64,000 nucleotides of DNA, taken from assembly GCA_902774365.1 (NCBI GenBank), contig CACYHX010000003.1, positions 1-64,000 on the forward strand, read 5' to 3'. How positions within the stretch are numbered: position 1 is the stretch's first letter; each line of letters starts with the position of its first letter. The stretch is from an uncultured Bacteroidia bacterium (lineage in GTDB: Bacteria > Bacteroidota > Bacteroidia > Bacteroidales > F082). The notes below the pieces were generated by a model. It ran no database searches and had not been told where the DNA came from. It worked only from the letters and a program-made list of their open reading frames with translations. Shown here piece by piece: positions 23,977 through 32,757 of the stretch. The translations under genes were made by a program, and so were the position numbers.

Positions 23977-26268
23977 TTATTTTTCGATGACGATTTTTTC
24001 GACGTGAATTCCTTGCTCACCAACCAGTTGCAGGAGGTATACGCCTTGGCTCAAATGCCGGGCATCAATCTGCGTCTCGTCGCAGAAATGACCGCTGACG
24101 ACACACTGCCCAAGGCTATTGTGCAGTTGGTATGCCGTCTCGCCTTGTGCCTTGATGGTGAAGCTGCCTTGGCAGGGGTTGGGGTAGACCATCGCATGGA
24201 TCTGTGCCTCGTCAACGGAGAGCGGGTCGAAGCAGGTGACACGGGCTTTCCATCCTGGGGCGCTAACGGCCATGTCGGACGAGAAACGGAAGGTGAGCGC
24301 GCCGTCGCTATTGGTGGCGGTCACCACGCCAGGGCCTTCGCCGCCGGTGTAGATGCCTATCAGTGCCGCATTCGTCGAAGTGCCATCGTAGACGTATAGG
24401 AAGTCGTAGTCGGCTTCAAGGCTGAACTCTGTGAATTCGACCCTGATGAGATGGTTGCTTTCGGAGGGCATGATGGTCATCGTGTAGTTTTTGCGGTTGC
24501 TGTAGTCGCCGTTAGGGCCACCATTGTCGTAGAACATGGCGTCGCATGTGGTGATGGTGCCGTTATGCATGTTGTACGACTCCCTGACGATGATGTAATC
24601 GGGCTTGGTGATGGTTTCCACTTGTCCGTCTTCGTTGGTGACGGTCAAGGTGACGTCGAAAGTGCCGGTTTGGTTGTAGGTGACAGTGGGGTTCTGCAAC
24701 GACGAAGTGGCTGGCTCGCCGCCTTCGAAGGTCCATTCCCAACTGGCCAGATAGGGACCCCATGTGTTGTCAGTGAAGTTGACGCTGGTATTGGGGGCGA
24801 TGACGGTCGCGCTGGCGTTGAAGTCGGGGATGAGTCCTTGACCGGCATCGAGCTGTACGTCGAAGTTGACGGTCTCGCCATCGGCCACGGTGATGGTGTG
24901 GGTCTGCGGATAGTAGCCGTTTTTGGCATAGGTCACTTGGTAGGTGCCGCCTTTGATGGGACGGTGGTAGTCGCCCGCAGGCAGGTGGCTTTCGACAAAC
25001 GAGTATTCGTCGTCGTGGCCTTCGATGGTGATGGTGGCGTCGAGAGGCTGTCCCGTGGCGCGGTCGGTCACGGTGCCGTGGATGCCGTAGAGGCATTGCG
25101 TCATATAGGCGAAGAGGCCTTCTTTGTTGTAGGTCCAATAGGTCGGAAGTTGGTTGGCGTTGGGCAACTTCGAGTTGGAACACTCAATGGTCACCTCTCG
25201 GCATTGGGCGTAGCCGTTCATGTAGTCCTGACGGCCGCCGCCGATCATGTACCATAAGGCTCCGTTGATGATGCCGTCTTCGGAGTCGGGGTCATATAAG
25301 ACCATGTAATCAGTGCTGTGTGCATGGCAAAGGTCCGCGTATTCATGGCAGACCAGCTTCCACCAGGCGTCGTCGGCATGCAGGGTGTAGGAGTTGTCCC
25401 AAGGATAGTTCATCACTTCGGAACCACCGTGGTAGTTGGCACCCATCACGAAGGGGATGTCTTGTGCAAACTGCATGAACCATTGGGTCTCGGTTTGGTA
25501 TTCGTAACCATCGGGGTGTGGACCACTGTGTGGGTCAGGGTAGTTGCGGTTCATGTCGATGCCGTTGGCGTTTTCACGGGTGGCGTAGTCTACGGTGTTG
25601 TTGCCACCATGGTAGGTGCCGTCGGGGTTGGTGTTCGGGGCGATGTAAAGGTCGATGTTGTTCATGACGGTCTGCACCTCTGGCTCGTCTTGGTTTTCGA
25701 GTAGGTAGTCGATAAGGCGGAGCATCATAATCCATCCCGTGGTCTCATCGCCATGGATGGTGCTGGTGTAAAGGAACTTGGGTTTGCCTTCAGGCGTGCC
25801 TTTGCAAAGATGTGCAATCATGATCTTACGTCCGCTGGGCAAGGTGCCAAGCGTGATGATTTCGCACTTGTCCGGATGGTCGGTGGCGAATTGGAACATC
25901 ATGGATTCGTAGGCCTCGTAGGTTGGGTAACTGTCCCATTCGTAGGCGGCACGGTTGCTGCCGTCCCACATGGCGTGCTGCTCGAGCATCGACGGCGGCG
26001 TTTGTAGTGTCACCTCATAGCCCATGGTTTGGAACTTGGCAAAAGCATTGTTGTTGGCATAGGCAGTCACCACATCGCCATCGACACGGTCCACCGAGAT
26101 GGTGTGGGCTATGGCATTCAGGTCATCGTTGCCGTTCAGTTCAAAGGTAAAATAATACTCATTGCGTTGCTGCATGAGTTGGTTCAACTCCTGCTGGCTT
26201 CTCTGAGCAAAAGTGCTGCCGCAAAATACGACGGCAAGCATCAAAATGAAATAACGTAAATCTTTCAT
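23977..26268 (-). CDS. M14 zinc carboxypeptidase with PKD/CUB-like domains and T9SS tail
   Basis: Secreted metallo-carboxypeptidase of 763 residues. In order: signal peptide (about 1-21), propeptide-like region, M14 catalytic domain (about 115-395) with zinc ligands His172, Glu175 (HGDE) and His280 (NYHGG), substrate-binding NRNYP (240-244) and catalytic Glu362 (REVTIECS). A carboxypeptidase-regulatory/CNA-B-like domain (GTVTDRATGQPLDATITIEG), a PKD domain (WEWTFEGGEPATSS), a CUB-like domain (YDFLYVYDGTSTN) and a T9SS type A tail (VYPNPCQGSFTIKAQGE) follow. Probably exported by T9SS to scavenge peptides; substrate unknown. Confidence 0.94.
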   Translation of the reverse strand: MKDLRYFILMLAVVFCGSTFAQRSQQELNQLMQQRNEYYFTFELNGNDDLNAIAHTISVDRVDGDVVTAYANNNAFAKFQTMGYEVTLQTPPSMLEQHAMWDGSNRAAYEWDSYPTYEAYESMMFQFATDHPDKCEIITLGTLPSGRKIMIAHLCKGTPEGKPKFLYTSTIHGDETTGWIMMLRLIDYLLENQDEPEVQTVMNNIDLYIAPNTNPDGTYHGGNNTVDYATRENANGIDMNRNYPDPHSGPHPDGYEYQTETQWFMQFAQDIPFVMGANYHGGSEVMNYPWDNSYTLHADDAWWKLVCHEYADLCHAHSTDYMVLYDPDSEDGIINGALWYMIGGGRQDYMNGYAQCREVTIECSNSKLPNANQLPTYWTYNKEGLFAYMTQCLYGIHGTVTDRATGQPLDATITIEGHDDEYSFVESHLPAGDYHRPIKGGTYQVTYAKNGYYPQTHTITVADGETVNFDVQLDAGQGLIPDFNASATVIAPNTSVNFTDNTWGPYLASWEWTFEGGEPATSSLQNPTVTYNQTGTFDVTLTVTNEDGQVETITKPDYIIVRESYNMHNGTITTCDAMFYDNGGPNGDYSNRKNYTMTIMPSESNHLIRVEFTEFSLEADYDFLYVYDGTSTNAALIGIYTGGEGPGVVTATNSDGALTFRFSSDMAVSAPGWKARVTCFDPLSVDEAQIHAMVYPNPCQGSFTIKAQGETAYQLHNSLGQCVVSGHFCDETQIDARHLSQGVYLLQLVGEQGIHVEKIVIEK

Positions 26269-26281
26269 TATGTAGAGATTA

Positions 26282-26404
26282 ATAAATTCGAAAATTCAAA
26301 ATTCAAAATTCAATATTCAACCAAAATTTGTCGGCTGTGACGTTGTGTTAGCCCTACAATTCTCAATTCTTAATTCTTAATTCTCAATTGTCAATTCTCA
26401 ATTC
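26282..26404. repeat. Heptamer intergenic repeats (AATTCAA and AATTCTC/AATTCTT)
   Basis: Between the M14 peptidase and dapA lie two runs of imperfect 7-base repeats: AATTCAA-type units at about 26282-26320 and AATTCTC/AATTCTT/AATTGTC units at about 26357-26404. The second run forms the last codons of dapA (ELRIDN) and its stop, so the repeat extends into the coding end. Confidence 0.75.
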
Positions 26405-27289
26405 CTTCCCCAAACACTTTCCCCATTCTTCCACAATCTCAGCTTCAACCTTCTCGTTGGCTTTCACGAGCGGAAGACGCAACACGTTCTCACACAGCCC
26501 CAAGTGGCTCATCAGACACTTGATGCCCGCCGGGTTGCCGTCTGCGAAAATGAGCTGGTTCATGCGTAGCATGGCATAATGCAGGCGCAACGCCTCTTCA
26601 GTACGACCTTCCTTCATGGCACGCATCATGCGGCTGAAAGGCTTGGTGTAGGCGTTGGCGGCCACCGAGATGACACCTTGTGCGCCAAGGGCCATCAGGG
26701 GTTGGGTGATGCCGTCGTCGCCCGAAAGCACGTCGAAGTCGGAGGGCTTGTCGCGCAAAATCTCCATGATTTGCTGTAGGTTACCAGAGGCCTCTTTCAC
26801 GGCGATGATGTTAGGATGCTTGGCCAGTTCGACGCAGGTGGCGGTTTGCAGGTTGACGCCCACGCGTCCTGGCACATTGTAAACGATGACAGGCACAGGG
26901 CTGGCATCGGCAATGGCCTCGAAGTGGGCCTTCATGCCGCGTTGGTTGGGCTTGTTGTAATAGGGCACCACACTCAGGATGCCTTGTATGCCCGTGAAGT
27001 CTTGTGCTTTGATGGCGTCGATGACGGCTTGGGTGTTGTTGCCGCCCATGCCGAGCATGATGGGTAAACGCCCACTATTGGTCTTCAATATAGTGTTGAT
27101 AACCAGTCTCTTTTCGTCCGAGGAGAGGGTAGGAGCCTCGGAGGTGGTACCCAAGACCACCAAGAAATCAGCGCCATAGTCGATGACGTGATTGACAATT
27201 CTGGTCAAGGCCTCAACGTCAATGGATTGGTCTTGTTTGAAAGGCGTAATTAAGGCAATGCCCGTGCCTTTAAAAATGTTTGTTTTCAT
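26384..27289 (-). CDS. dapA: 4-hydroxy-tetrahydrodipicolinate synthase
   Basis: First committed step of the lysine/diaminopimelate pathway, condensing pyruvate with aspartate semialdehyde. The 301 residues form a TIM barrel with Schiff-base Lys165 (IIAVKEASGN), Tyr137 (VIVYNVPGR) and GTTSE at 47-51. The final residues and stop are encoded in a heptamer repeat. It follows the DUF6913-like gene by 5 bases. Confidence 0.96.
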   Translation of the reverse strand: MKTNIFKGTGIALITPFKQDQSIDVEALTRIVNHVIDYGADFLVVLGTTSEAPTLSSDEKRLVINTILKTNSGRLPIMLGMGGNNTQAVIDAIKAQDFTGIQGILSVVPYYNKPNQRGMKAHFEAIADASPVPVIVYNVPGRVGVNLQTATCVELAKHPNIIAVKEASGNLQQIMEILRDKPSDFDVLSGDDGITQPLMALGAQGVISVAANAYTKPFSRMMRAMKEGRTEEALRLHYAMLRMNQLIFADGNPAGIKCLMSHLGLCENVLRLPLVKANEKVEAEIVEEWGKCLGKELRIDN

Positions 27290-27294
27290 TTTTT

Positions 27295-27840
27295 TTATTG
27301 TTGCGTTCCCATCAGAGCCTTCAGGTAGTTGTGCAGCACATGGATGTTGGAGACAGGGTCGGTGTTTCTGGGGTTTTCGATGACCAAGTCATAGATGGCC
27401 ACATTTTTGCTTTGCTGGAAGCTGATTCTGAAATCCGACTTCGGCAAAGTGCAGAGGTAGTCGCTGATTTCGGCACTCTTGCCCGCCATATTGATAATCA
27501 TCGAGCTGTAAGGCAGCTTCTTGAGGTACTCGTGCTTGTCGGGTTTCAGCACGCTCATGAAACCGAAGTCCTTGGGCGTGATTTCGTTGTAGAGGTCGCT
27601 CTGCAAGACGGTGTCCGACATCTGGTTGCAGAGGATGATGAACCCGCAACGGGTGGCGCCGAAGAGCGCCTTCACGCTGCTCTCGATACTTTTATATATG
27701 CTCTTGTCGTTCTCGTCGAGGATGATCAAAACGGTGTTCATCCGCTGAAGATTGGGCATTTTGGCCATGGTCTTCTCGGCGAGAAACTGCTCAAAAGCAT
27801 GCTTTAAGGCTCTATTCCGAAGATAGGAAGAAATTTTCAT
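27295..27840 (-). CDS. DUF6913-like conserved Bacteroidota protein
   Basis: Protein of 181 residues, function unknown. It starts with a basic amphipathic region (MKISSYLRNRALKHAF) and has an alternating alpha/beta body (NTVLIILDENDKSIYKSIES; CGFIILCNQMSD; SMIINMAGKSAEISDYLC). No signal peptide or metal motif. Start at 27840 is chosen because upstream residues are hydrophobic and lie in the divergent promoter region. It is upstream of dapA in one probable operon; the family name is my best recollection. Confidence 0.72.
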   Translation of the reverse strand: MKISSYLRNRALKHAFEQFLAEKTMAKMPNLQRMNTVLIILDENDKSIYKSIESSVKALFGATRCGFIILCNQMSDTVLQSDLYNEITPKDFGFMSVLKPDKHEYLKKLPYSSMIINMAGKSAEISDYLCTLPKSDFRISFQQSKNVAIYDLVIENPRNTDPVSNIHVLHNYLKALMGTQQ

Positions 27841-27894
27841 GCCGCAAATGTAGGGAAATTCTATGAAATGGAATACCATTTTGCATAAAATCAC

Positions 27895-27902
27895 TAAATT
27901 TG
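27895..27902 (+). promoter_or_regulatory. Probable promoter of the metallo-hydrolase gene (-7 box TAAATTTG)
   Basis: TAAATTTG matches TAnnTTTG. It places the transcript start near 27908, so translation must begin at or after 27918, not at the GTG/TTG-type codons at about 27900. Weak -33 evidence. Confidence 0.4.
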
Positions 27903-27950
27903 CATTTCCGTTCTCAAATGGCGTTTCTGATGCAAGAGAAAAATAAAAGT

Positions 27951-28712
27951 ATGATTGTCACTGTTTTAGGTAGCGGAACCTCGCAAGGCGTGCCCGTCAT
28001 CGGCTGCACTTGCCCCGTGTGCCGGTCTGCCGACCCGCGCGACAAGCGCCTCCGTACCTCCATTTTGATACAGACCGATGAGGTCACGGTGGCCGTGGAT
28101 GCCGGCCCAGACTTCCGCCAGCAGATGCTGCGCGAAAACGTCACCAAACTCGATGCGGTCATCATCTCGCACGAGCACAAGGACCATATCGGCGGCCTCG
28201 ACGACCTGCGTCCGTATATCTTCAAGCAGGAAAAGCCCATGACGCTTTATGTGGCCGACACGGCCTTGCCCGAAATCAAGCGCGAGTATTCCTACGCCTT
28301 CGACGAGCATCCCTATCCCGGCGCCCCGACCTACGACATCCGCCGCCTCGACGAGACGCCTTTCGACTTCGGCGACTTGCATATCGTCCCCATCAAGCTG
28401 AAGCACTTCACGCTGACTTGTTACGCCTTCCGCATCGGCAACTTCGCCTATGTCACCGACCTGAGCGAGATTTCCGAAGAGGCGATTGAAAAACTGCAAG
28501 GCGTTGAATACTTGATTATTGAGGCGTTGCAAAAGAAGAAACACTATTCGCATCTTACCTTGGATGAGGCGATAGAAATCTCGAAAAGGGTAGGGGCGAG
28601 GAAGACCTGGTTCACGCATTGCAGCCATAGCATGGGCCTCGCCGCCGACGTCAACCGCACCCTCTCCGAAGGCATGATGCTCGCCTACGATGGACTGAAA
28701 ATTGAAATATAA
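27951..28712 (+). CDS. MBL-fold metallo-hydrolase, PhnP/lipoate-B-associated type
   Basis: Metallo-beta-lactamase-fold phosphodiesterase-like enzyme. The 253 residues show GSGTSQGVPVIGCTCPVCRS (two extra Cys as in PhnP), the metal motif HEHKDHIGG, an aspartate strand (YVTDLSE) and a C-terminal THCSHSMG histidine. PhnP itself cleaves cyclic ribose phosphates; the substrate here is not known. Start at 27951 (MIVTVLGSG) matches the family; ATGs at 27918 and 27930 are possible alternatives. Confidence 0.9.
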   Translation: MIVTVLGSGTSQGVPVIGCTCPVCRSADPRDKRLRTSILIQTDEVTVAVDAGPDFRQQMLRENVTKLDAVIISHEHKDHIGGLDDLRPYIFKQEKPMTLYVADTALPEIKREYSYAFDEHPYPGAPTYDIRRLDETPFDFGDLHIVPIKLKHFTLTCYAFRIGNFAYVTDLSEISEEAIEKLQGVEYLIIEALQKKKHYSHLTLDEAIEISKRVGARKTWFTHCSHSMGLAADVNRTLSEGMMLAYDGLKIEI

Positions 28713-28714
28713 AA

Positions 28715-28840
28715 TTGGGATTGCTTCGCAAGAAATCTATCAAAAATGGGAATATAATCAATCAAAAATCAATTGCCAACATGGAAAATGTATTTTGTAA
28801 GATTTTGATAATTAGATTTTTGAAAGATTTCTACACGAAG
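28715..28840. repeat. Inverted-repeat element, family 2 copy A
   Basis: CTTCGCAAGAAATCTATC... (28724-28747) is nearly complementary to the segment at 28816-28840 (ATTTTTGAAAGATTTCT ... CGAAG). The left end starts TTGGGATTGCTTCG, as in the copy at 34.3 kb. The element fills the gap between the metallo-hydrolase and the thioesterase; no ORF of its own. Confidence 0.7.
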
Positions 28841-28863
28841 TGTATACCATAAAAACAACAAAT

Positions 28864-29328
28864 ATGAAAGCAACCTATTCCCAAAGATTAATCAAACTCG
28901 CCGACCTCAACCACCACCAAACCTTCTTCGCAGGTCGTTGCTCCGAGTACTTTTTAGAGAGTTCCTATTTCGCTGTGGCGCAGTATGTTGACACGAAAGA
29001 CACCGTCCTGCTCGTCCTCCATGGCATCGACTTCAAGTTCCCGATTTTTGCGGGCGACATCGTCACCTTCGAGAGCAAGGTCGTTTCCGTGGGTCGTAGC
29101 ACCTTGACGGTCTACACGAAGATGTACCGCAGCCGCGAACCCGAGAAAATCGCCGCCGACGGCTTCGCCACCTTCTCGTATTTAGATGAAAACCACCATT
29201 CCCGCCCGCACGGCATCACCCTTGAGCCAGAGACCGACGAGGAAAGATTCTTGCAGCAACAGGCCTTGGAAGTCATGGAAGACTCGAAACGCAGGGCAAA
29301 GGCGATGAATGCTGCAGCGAAAAAGTAA
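28864..29328 (+). CDS. Acyl-CoA thioesterase, hotdog fold
   Basis: Probable acyl-CoA thioesterase of 154 residues. It shows the hotdog thioesterase pattern of the YciA/BFIT group: FFAGRCSEYFLESSYFAVAQY, then FKFPIFAGDIVTFESKVVSVGRS and DGFATFSYLD. The C-terminus is a charged helix (EVMEDSKRRAKAMNAAAKK). ATG at 28864 is preferred to GTG at 28840, which lies in the repeat. Substrate chain length cannot be told. Confidence 0.85.
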   Translation: MKATYSQRLIKLADLNHHQTFFAGRCSEYFLESSYFAVAQYVDTKDTVLLVLHGIDFKFPIFAGDIVTFESKVVSVGRSTLTVYTKMYRSREPEKIAADGFATFSYLDENHHSRPHGITLEPETDEERFLQQQALEVMEDSKRRAKAMNAAAKK

Positions 29329-29370
29329 ACTCTATAATACTGGAAAAAGGGATTTTAAAAACATAAAAAT

Positions 29371-31011
29371 ATGAAATTGAGGTGTTTGTTTTTTGCGATA
29401 GTGATTGTTTTTAATAGTAACTCGTTTGTGTTTGCTCAATCTGAAAGGTTTATCTTGTATGAGGATCCATATGATTTTGTTGATACGTCTTTGACTTTTA
29501 CTATTCCGACTATAAGAATTGTTAATGGGGATACGATTTATGGAGATACAATCTATCAAACCAATCATGGTGGTGATGAACTTGGTCTAACTGGGCGTTG
29601 GTATAGTAGCAAATTAAATGAAGATGCTCGCGCCTTTTTTGATGATTATTTGAATTGTTTAGGTATATGTCGTGATAGTAGTTTTTGGAGTTGGGACGAG
29701 TATTGGTGGCTTGAAAAGTATTCGAAGTCTTTGCCACATAATAATACGATACTTGTGATGGAACCAACAGGAAAAAGAACGTTTTCAATAAAGCAATGCA
29801 AGATTAATGGATATGCTGTTGATTTGGTTTTTGATACAGGTGCGTCAAATTTAATGATATCACCTGAATTGGAGAATGAACTAAAGCTATCTCCTTCAGA
29901 TTATCGTGAGAAAAGAAGCGCAAAAACCGCTAATGGAAACATTTTGGTACAGATTGTAAATATTAAGGACTTTGAAATAGGAGGAATCCATCTCAAAAAT
30001 GTAGAAGCTGCAATTAACCCATATAAAGGGACCTCGGTTTTATTAGGTCAATCGGTACTTGGCAATCTTTTTGCGTATACCATAATTGATGACAGATTCA
30101 TTATTCTTAAAGAGAATCCGAATTATAACTTGTCTCGAGTCAAGACATTAGTGCAAGATATTTACTATTTTTTTCAAAATAGTATCTATGAAGAGGATAA
30201 TGCAAATACTCTTAATAGAAAATGTGGAGCCTGTTTAGAAGACTTGCTGGAGTTGGAAAGAATATGTGGATTGGATGCTTTGCATTTACTTTATTTGGCA
30301 ACATGTTATTATGAGATTGGTGAATACGAAAAATGTATTCGGACATGCAATAGATACATATACACATACGAGAATCGTAATGAGAAAGCATTTAAACGTA
30401 TGTGTACGTCAGTTTATTCATTGCAGGTAAAATCTATGTACTATAATCGAGCAGCCATTGATAGTGTTTTCCCCTTGCTGAAAAAGATGGAATCGTTAGA
30501 GTCATATATGGATACTTTGTATTATAGAAGTATAAAGTATCTTTCGGCCATTTGTAATTATTACAAAGAGGATTATGAAGCATCAGAAAAAGATTTAAAA
30601 TACTCAGTAAAAGATTTACAATGTTGTATTTCAAATAATTATGGATACAGGTCGGAAGATACACTATTATCGAAAATGTTCTTTGATTTTTCGCTTTGGA
30701 GCTATGAAATTGGAGAAAAAAGGCATGGAGATAGTTTTTTGCGATTAAGTTATTGTATTCAAGATAGTCAAATTGCTCGTGACTTGATGCAAAAGCATCC
30801 CGCATTGTATACTAACAGCTCTTGGGAATGTATAGACTGGAAATACGATAATAGGCTGGAAGTCTATGATTTATATTTGAGTGCCAGAAAATCGCGAACG
30901 TCAACTCCATTGATTGGTAATCAATATTATAAGATACAGGTTGGTGAAGAAGAAAATTGGCAATACTATTTTTATGATAGAAAAACAAAAATGATAGTAT
31001 TTGATGAGTGA
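29371..31011 (+). CDS. Retropepsin-like aspartic protease domain protein with helical repeats, exported
   Basis: The 546 residues have a signal peptide (MKLRCLFFAIVIVFNSNSFVFAQ), a linker region, then a retropepsin-like single-domain aspartic protease (about 125-250). The active site is VDLVFDTGASNLMIS with Asp155, and the flap/Ile-Leu-Gly end is VLLGQSVLGNLFAYTIIDDRFIIL. A tetratricopeptide-like helical half follows (HLLYLATCYYEIGEYEKCIRTCNRYI). One domain alone would need to dimerise. The gene is visibly richer in A+T than its neighbours and its stop abuts the convergent HD gene with no gap, suggesting recent acquisition. Role unknown. Confidence 0.82.
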   Translation: MKLRCLFFAIVIVFNSNSFVFAQSERFILYEDPYDFVDTSLTFTIPTIRIVNGDTIYGDTIYQTNHGGDELGLTGRWYSSKLNEDARAFFDDYLNCLGICRDSSFWSWDEYWWLEKYSKSLPHNNTILVMEPTGKRTFSIKQCKINGYAVDLVFDTGASNLMISPELENELKLSPSDYREKRSAKTANGNILVQIVNIKDFEIGGIHLKNVEAAINPYKGTSVLLGQSVLGNLFAYTIIDDRFIILKENPNYNLSRVKTLVQDIYYFFQNSIYEEDNANTLNRKCGACLEDLLELERICGLDALHLLYLATCYYEIGEYEKCIRTCNRYIYTYENRNEKAFKRMCTSVYSLQVKSMYYNRAAIDSVFPLLKKMESLESYMDTLYYRSIKYLSAICNYYKEDYEASEKDLKYSVKDLQCCISNNYGYRSEDTLLSKMFFDFSLWSYEIGEKRHGDSFLRLSYCIQDSQIARDLMQKHPALYTNSSWECIDWKYDNRLEVYDLYLSARKSRTSTPLIGNQYYKIQVGEEENWQYYFYDRKTKMIVFDE

Positions 31012-32247
31012 TCATTTCGTCAACTCCTTCGGATAGCAAATGAAATGCTTCACGACGGGCTGTGAGAGCACCGAGATGTTCAGCTGGTCGGAGGCCTCGC
31101 TGATGTCTTTCATCGTGCCGTCTTTGTATAAGATGTTGATGGCTGGCTTCTTGGGGTGATAGGCGTGGTTCGACGAAACACCCTGCAACAGCGCGAAGTC
31201 AGCCTCCTCTTTGGTCCAGCCGTAATACGCGGCAATCTTGTTCCGCAAGTCCTCAATGTAGTTTGGATCAAACTCGCTCTCGCGCATCTCGATTCTGAAC
31301 AGATGCCTGTCTGTCAGTCGCCTGCAAAGCTCGGCGAGCACGCGGTCCTCGTCGTCGCGCCATGCCTTCACTGCCGTCATCACATCGAAGTCGTCGAGTT
31401 GGCAGAACTTGTCCAAGACGAAGTCGGGGTCGCCGTTTTCGAAGGGATTTTGGTGCTTCAAGAAGAACGACAGGGCAGGGGTGGCAAACAGGTCACGCTC
31501 CTGGCTGAGTATCTTGGCTCGCTTCAGGATGTTGCGCAGCATATACTCGGCGCTCAACACCGCCTTGTGCATATACACTTGCCAATACATGATGCGCCGC
31601 GCCACGATGAAACTCTCCACGGAATAGATGCCCTTGGCCTCGATGGCGAGTTCGTTGCCGACCACTTCCATCATCTCCAACAGACGCTCGGCATTCACGC
31701 TGCCCTCGGCCACGCCGGTGAAGAAACTGTCGCGCTTCAAATAGTCGATGCGGTCAACGTCCAACTGACTGGAAATGAGTTTGGTGAGGAAGCCTTTTTT
31801 GTATTCTCCCTTGAACATCTGGATGGCCATGTCGAGTCGCCCACCGTGGATTTTGTTGAGCTTCTGCATCACCATCAGCGAGAGTTCCTCGTGCGAGATG
31901 CCTTGCACGATGCTATTCTCCAAGGTGTGCGAAAACGGCCCGTGACCGCTGTCGTGGAGCAAAATGGCCAATGAGGCGGCCTCAAGTTCCTCATCCGTAA
32001 TCTCATAGCCCTTGCCACGCAGCAGTTGTATGGCTCGCCGCATGAGGTGCATGGTGCCGAGGCTGTGGGCGAAACGCGTGTGGTTGGCACCAGGATACAC
32101 CAGGTTGGTCATGCTGACCTGCTTGATGCGCCTTAGGCGTTGGAAATAAGGGTGCTCGATGATGTCGAAATGCAGTTCGTCAGGGATGCTGACGAAGCCA
32201 TAGATAGGGTCGTTGAAGATTTTCTTTTTGTTGGAGGAATTGGCCAT
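31012..32247 (-). CDS. HD domain phosphohydrolase (dGTPase/SAMHD-like)
   Basis: Metal-dependent phosphohydrolase of 411 residues. HD signature: His/Asp set in TRFAHSLGTMHLM and LLHDSGHGPFSHTLE, followed by DVDRIDYLKRDSFFTG, a layout of SAMHD1/YdhJ-type enzymes acting on dNTPs or similar nucleotides. Start at 32247 (MANSSNKKKIFNDPIYGF) is supported by the -7 box 19 bases upstream. A longer in-frame start at 32514 only adds translated repeat sequence. Substrate unproven. Confidence 0.92.
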   Translation of the reverse strand: MANSSNKKKIFNDPIYGFVSIPDELHFDIIEHPYFQRLRRIKQVSMTNLVYPGANHTRFAHSLGTMHLMRRAIQLLRGKGYEITDEELEAASLAILLHDSGHGPFSHTLENSIVQGISHEELSLMVMQKLNKIHGGRLDMAIQMFKGEYKKGFLTKLISSQLDVDRIDYLKRDSFFTGVAEGSVNAERLLEMMEVVGNELAIEAKGIYSVESFIVARRIMYWQVYMHKAVLSAEYMLRNILKRAKILSQERDLFATPALSFFLKHQNPFENGDPDFVLDKFCQLDDFDVMTAVKAWRDDEDRVLAELCRRLTDRHLFRIEMRESEFDPNYIEDLRNKIAAYYGWTKEEADFALLQGVSSNHAYHPKKPAINILYKDGTMKDISEASDQLNISVLSQPVVKHFICYPKELTK

Positions 32248-32265
32248 GTATTGCGAAATTTGCCG

Positions 32266-32273
32266 CAAAGGTA
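32266..32273 (-). promoter_or_regulatory. Probable promoter of the HD gene (-7 box TACCTTTG)
   Basis: TACCTTTG on the minus strand matches TAnnTTTG and ends 18 bases before the ATG at 32247. It supports the short start of the HD protein. Confidence 0.55.
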
Positions 32274-32305
32274 ATGCTTTTTTCGTAAAGTATGACGCCT
32301 TAGGG

Positions 32306-32686
32306 TTGCAGGCCTCAACAGGTATGTCCTCCCCAGGCAGGCTGGTGGGCAAAGGCAAGGGATCTATAGCTGTTGAGGCCGTCATGTTGAGGTTTTTACC
32401 ATTTGCACCGCCTCCCATAGATTCCCTCTTACCCACTTGCCAACGTTGGAATGACATGGGCGGCTTGATTTGAGCTTTTATTACGGTTGTTGCAGGCCTC
32501 AACAGGTATGTCATCCCCAGGCAGGCTGGTGGGTGAAGGCAAGGGATCTATAGCTGTTGAGGCCGTCATGTTGAGGATTTTACCTTTTGCACCGCCTTCC
32601 ATAGATTATTCCTATTGTCCCGCTGCCCATAGATTCCCGCTTACCCACTTGCCTACGCTGGAATGACATGGGCGGCTTGTTTTGAC
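32306..32686. repeat. Tandem cluster of four palindromic elements between HD gene and porX
   Basis: Two direct copies (about 32306-32475 and 32490-32686, offset 184 bases) each hold two elements. One has arms GGCCTCAACAG/CTGTTGAGGCC (32311-32321/32370-32380; 32495-32505/32554-32564) and core TATGTC...GGGATCTATA. The other is inverted (ATAGATTCCC...GGAATGACAT at 32417-32457 and 32629-32669) with imperfect CCGCC(T)CCC/GGGCGG arms. A truncated start (CCATAGATT) lies at about 32599. This cluster accounts for most of the 510-base gap; I see no gene in it. Confidence 0.85.
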
Positions 32687-32722
32687 CTCTCAAAAAAGTT
32701 CATCCTTTCAAAACAAATTGCT

Positions 32723-32730
32723 TATTTTTG
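32723..32730 (+). promoter_or_regulatory. Probable porX promoter (-7 box TATTTTTG)
   Basis: TATTTTTG matches TAnnTTTG and ends 27 bases before the porX ATG at 32758. It lies just downstream of the repeat cluster. Confidence 0.5.
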
Positions 32731-32757
32731 CGTTACCTCCATATAAACATACTAACT

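Noticed and set aside
29371-31011. Retrotransposon or prophage origin for the retropepsin-like gene
   Set aside because: No reverse transcriptase, integrase or phage gene is nearby; the signal peptide and helical repeats suggest a cellular exported protein.
32248-32514. In-frame N-terminal extension of the HD protein to a start at 32514
   Set aside because: It is made of the repeat cluster and lies upstream of the -7 box at 32266-32273; the family start is at 32247.
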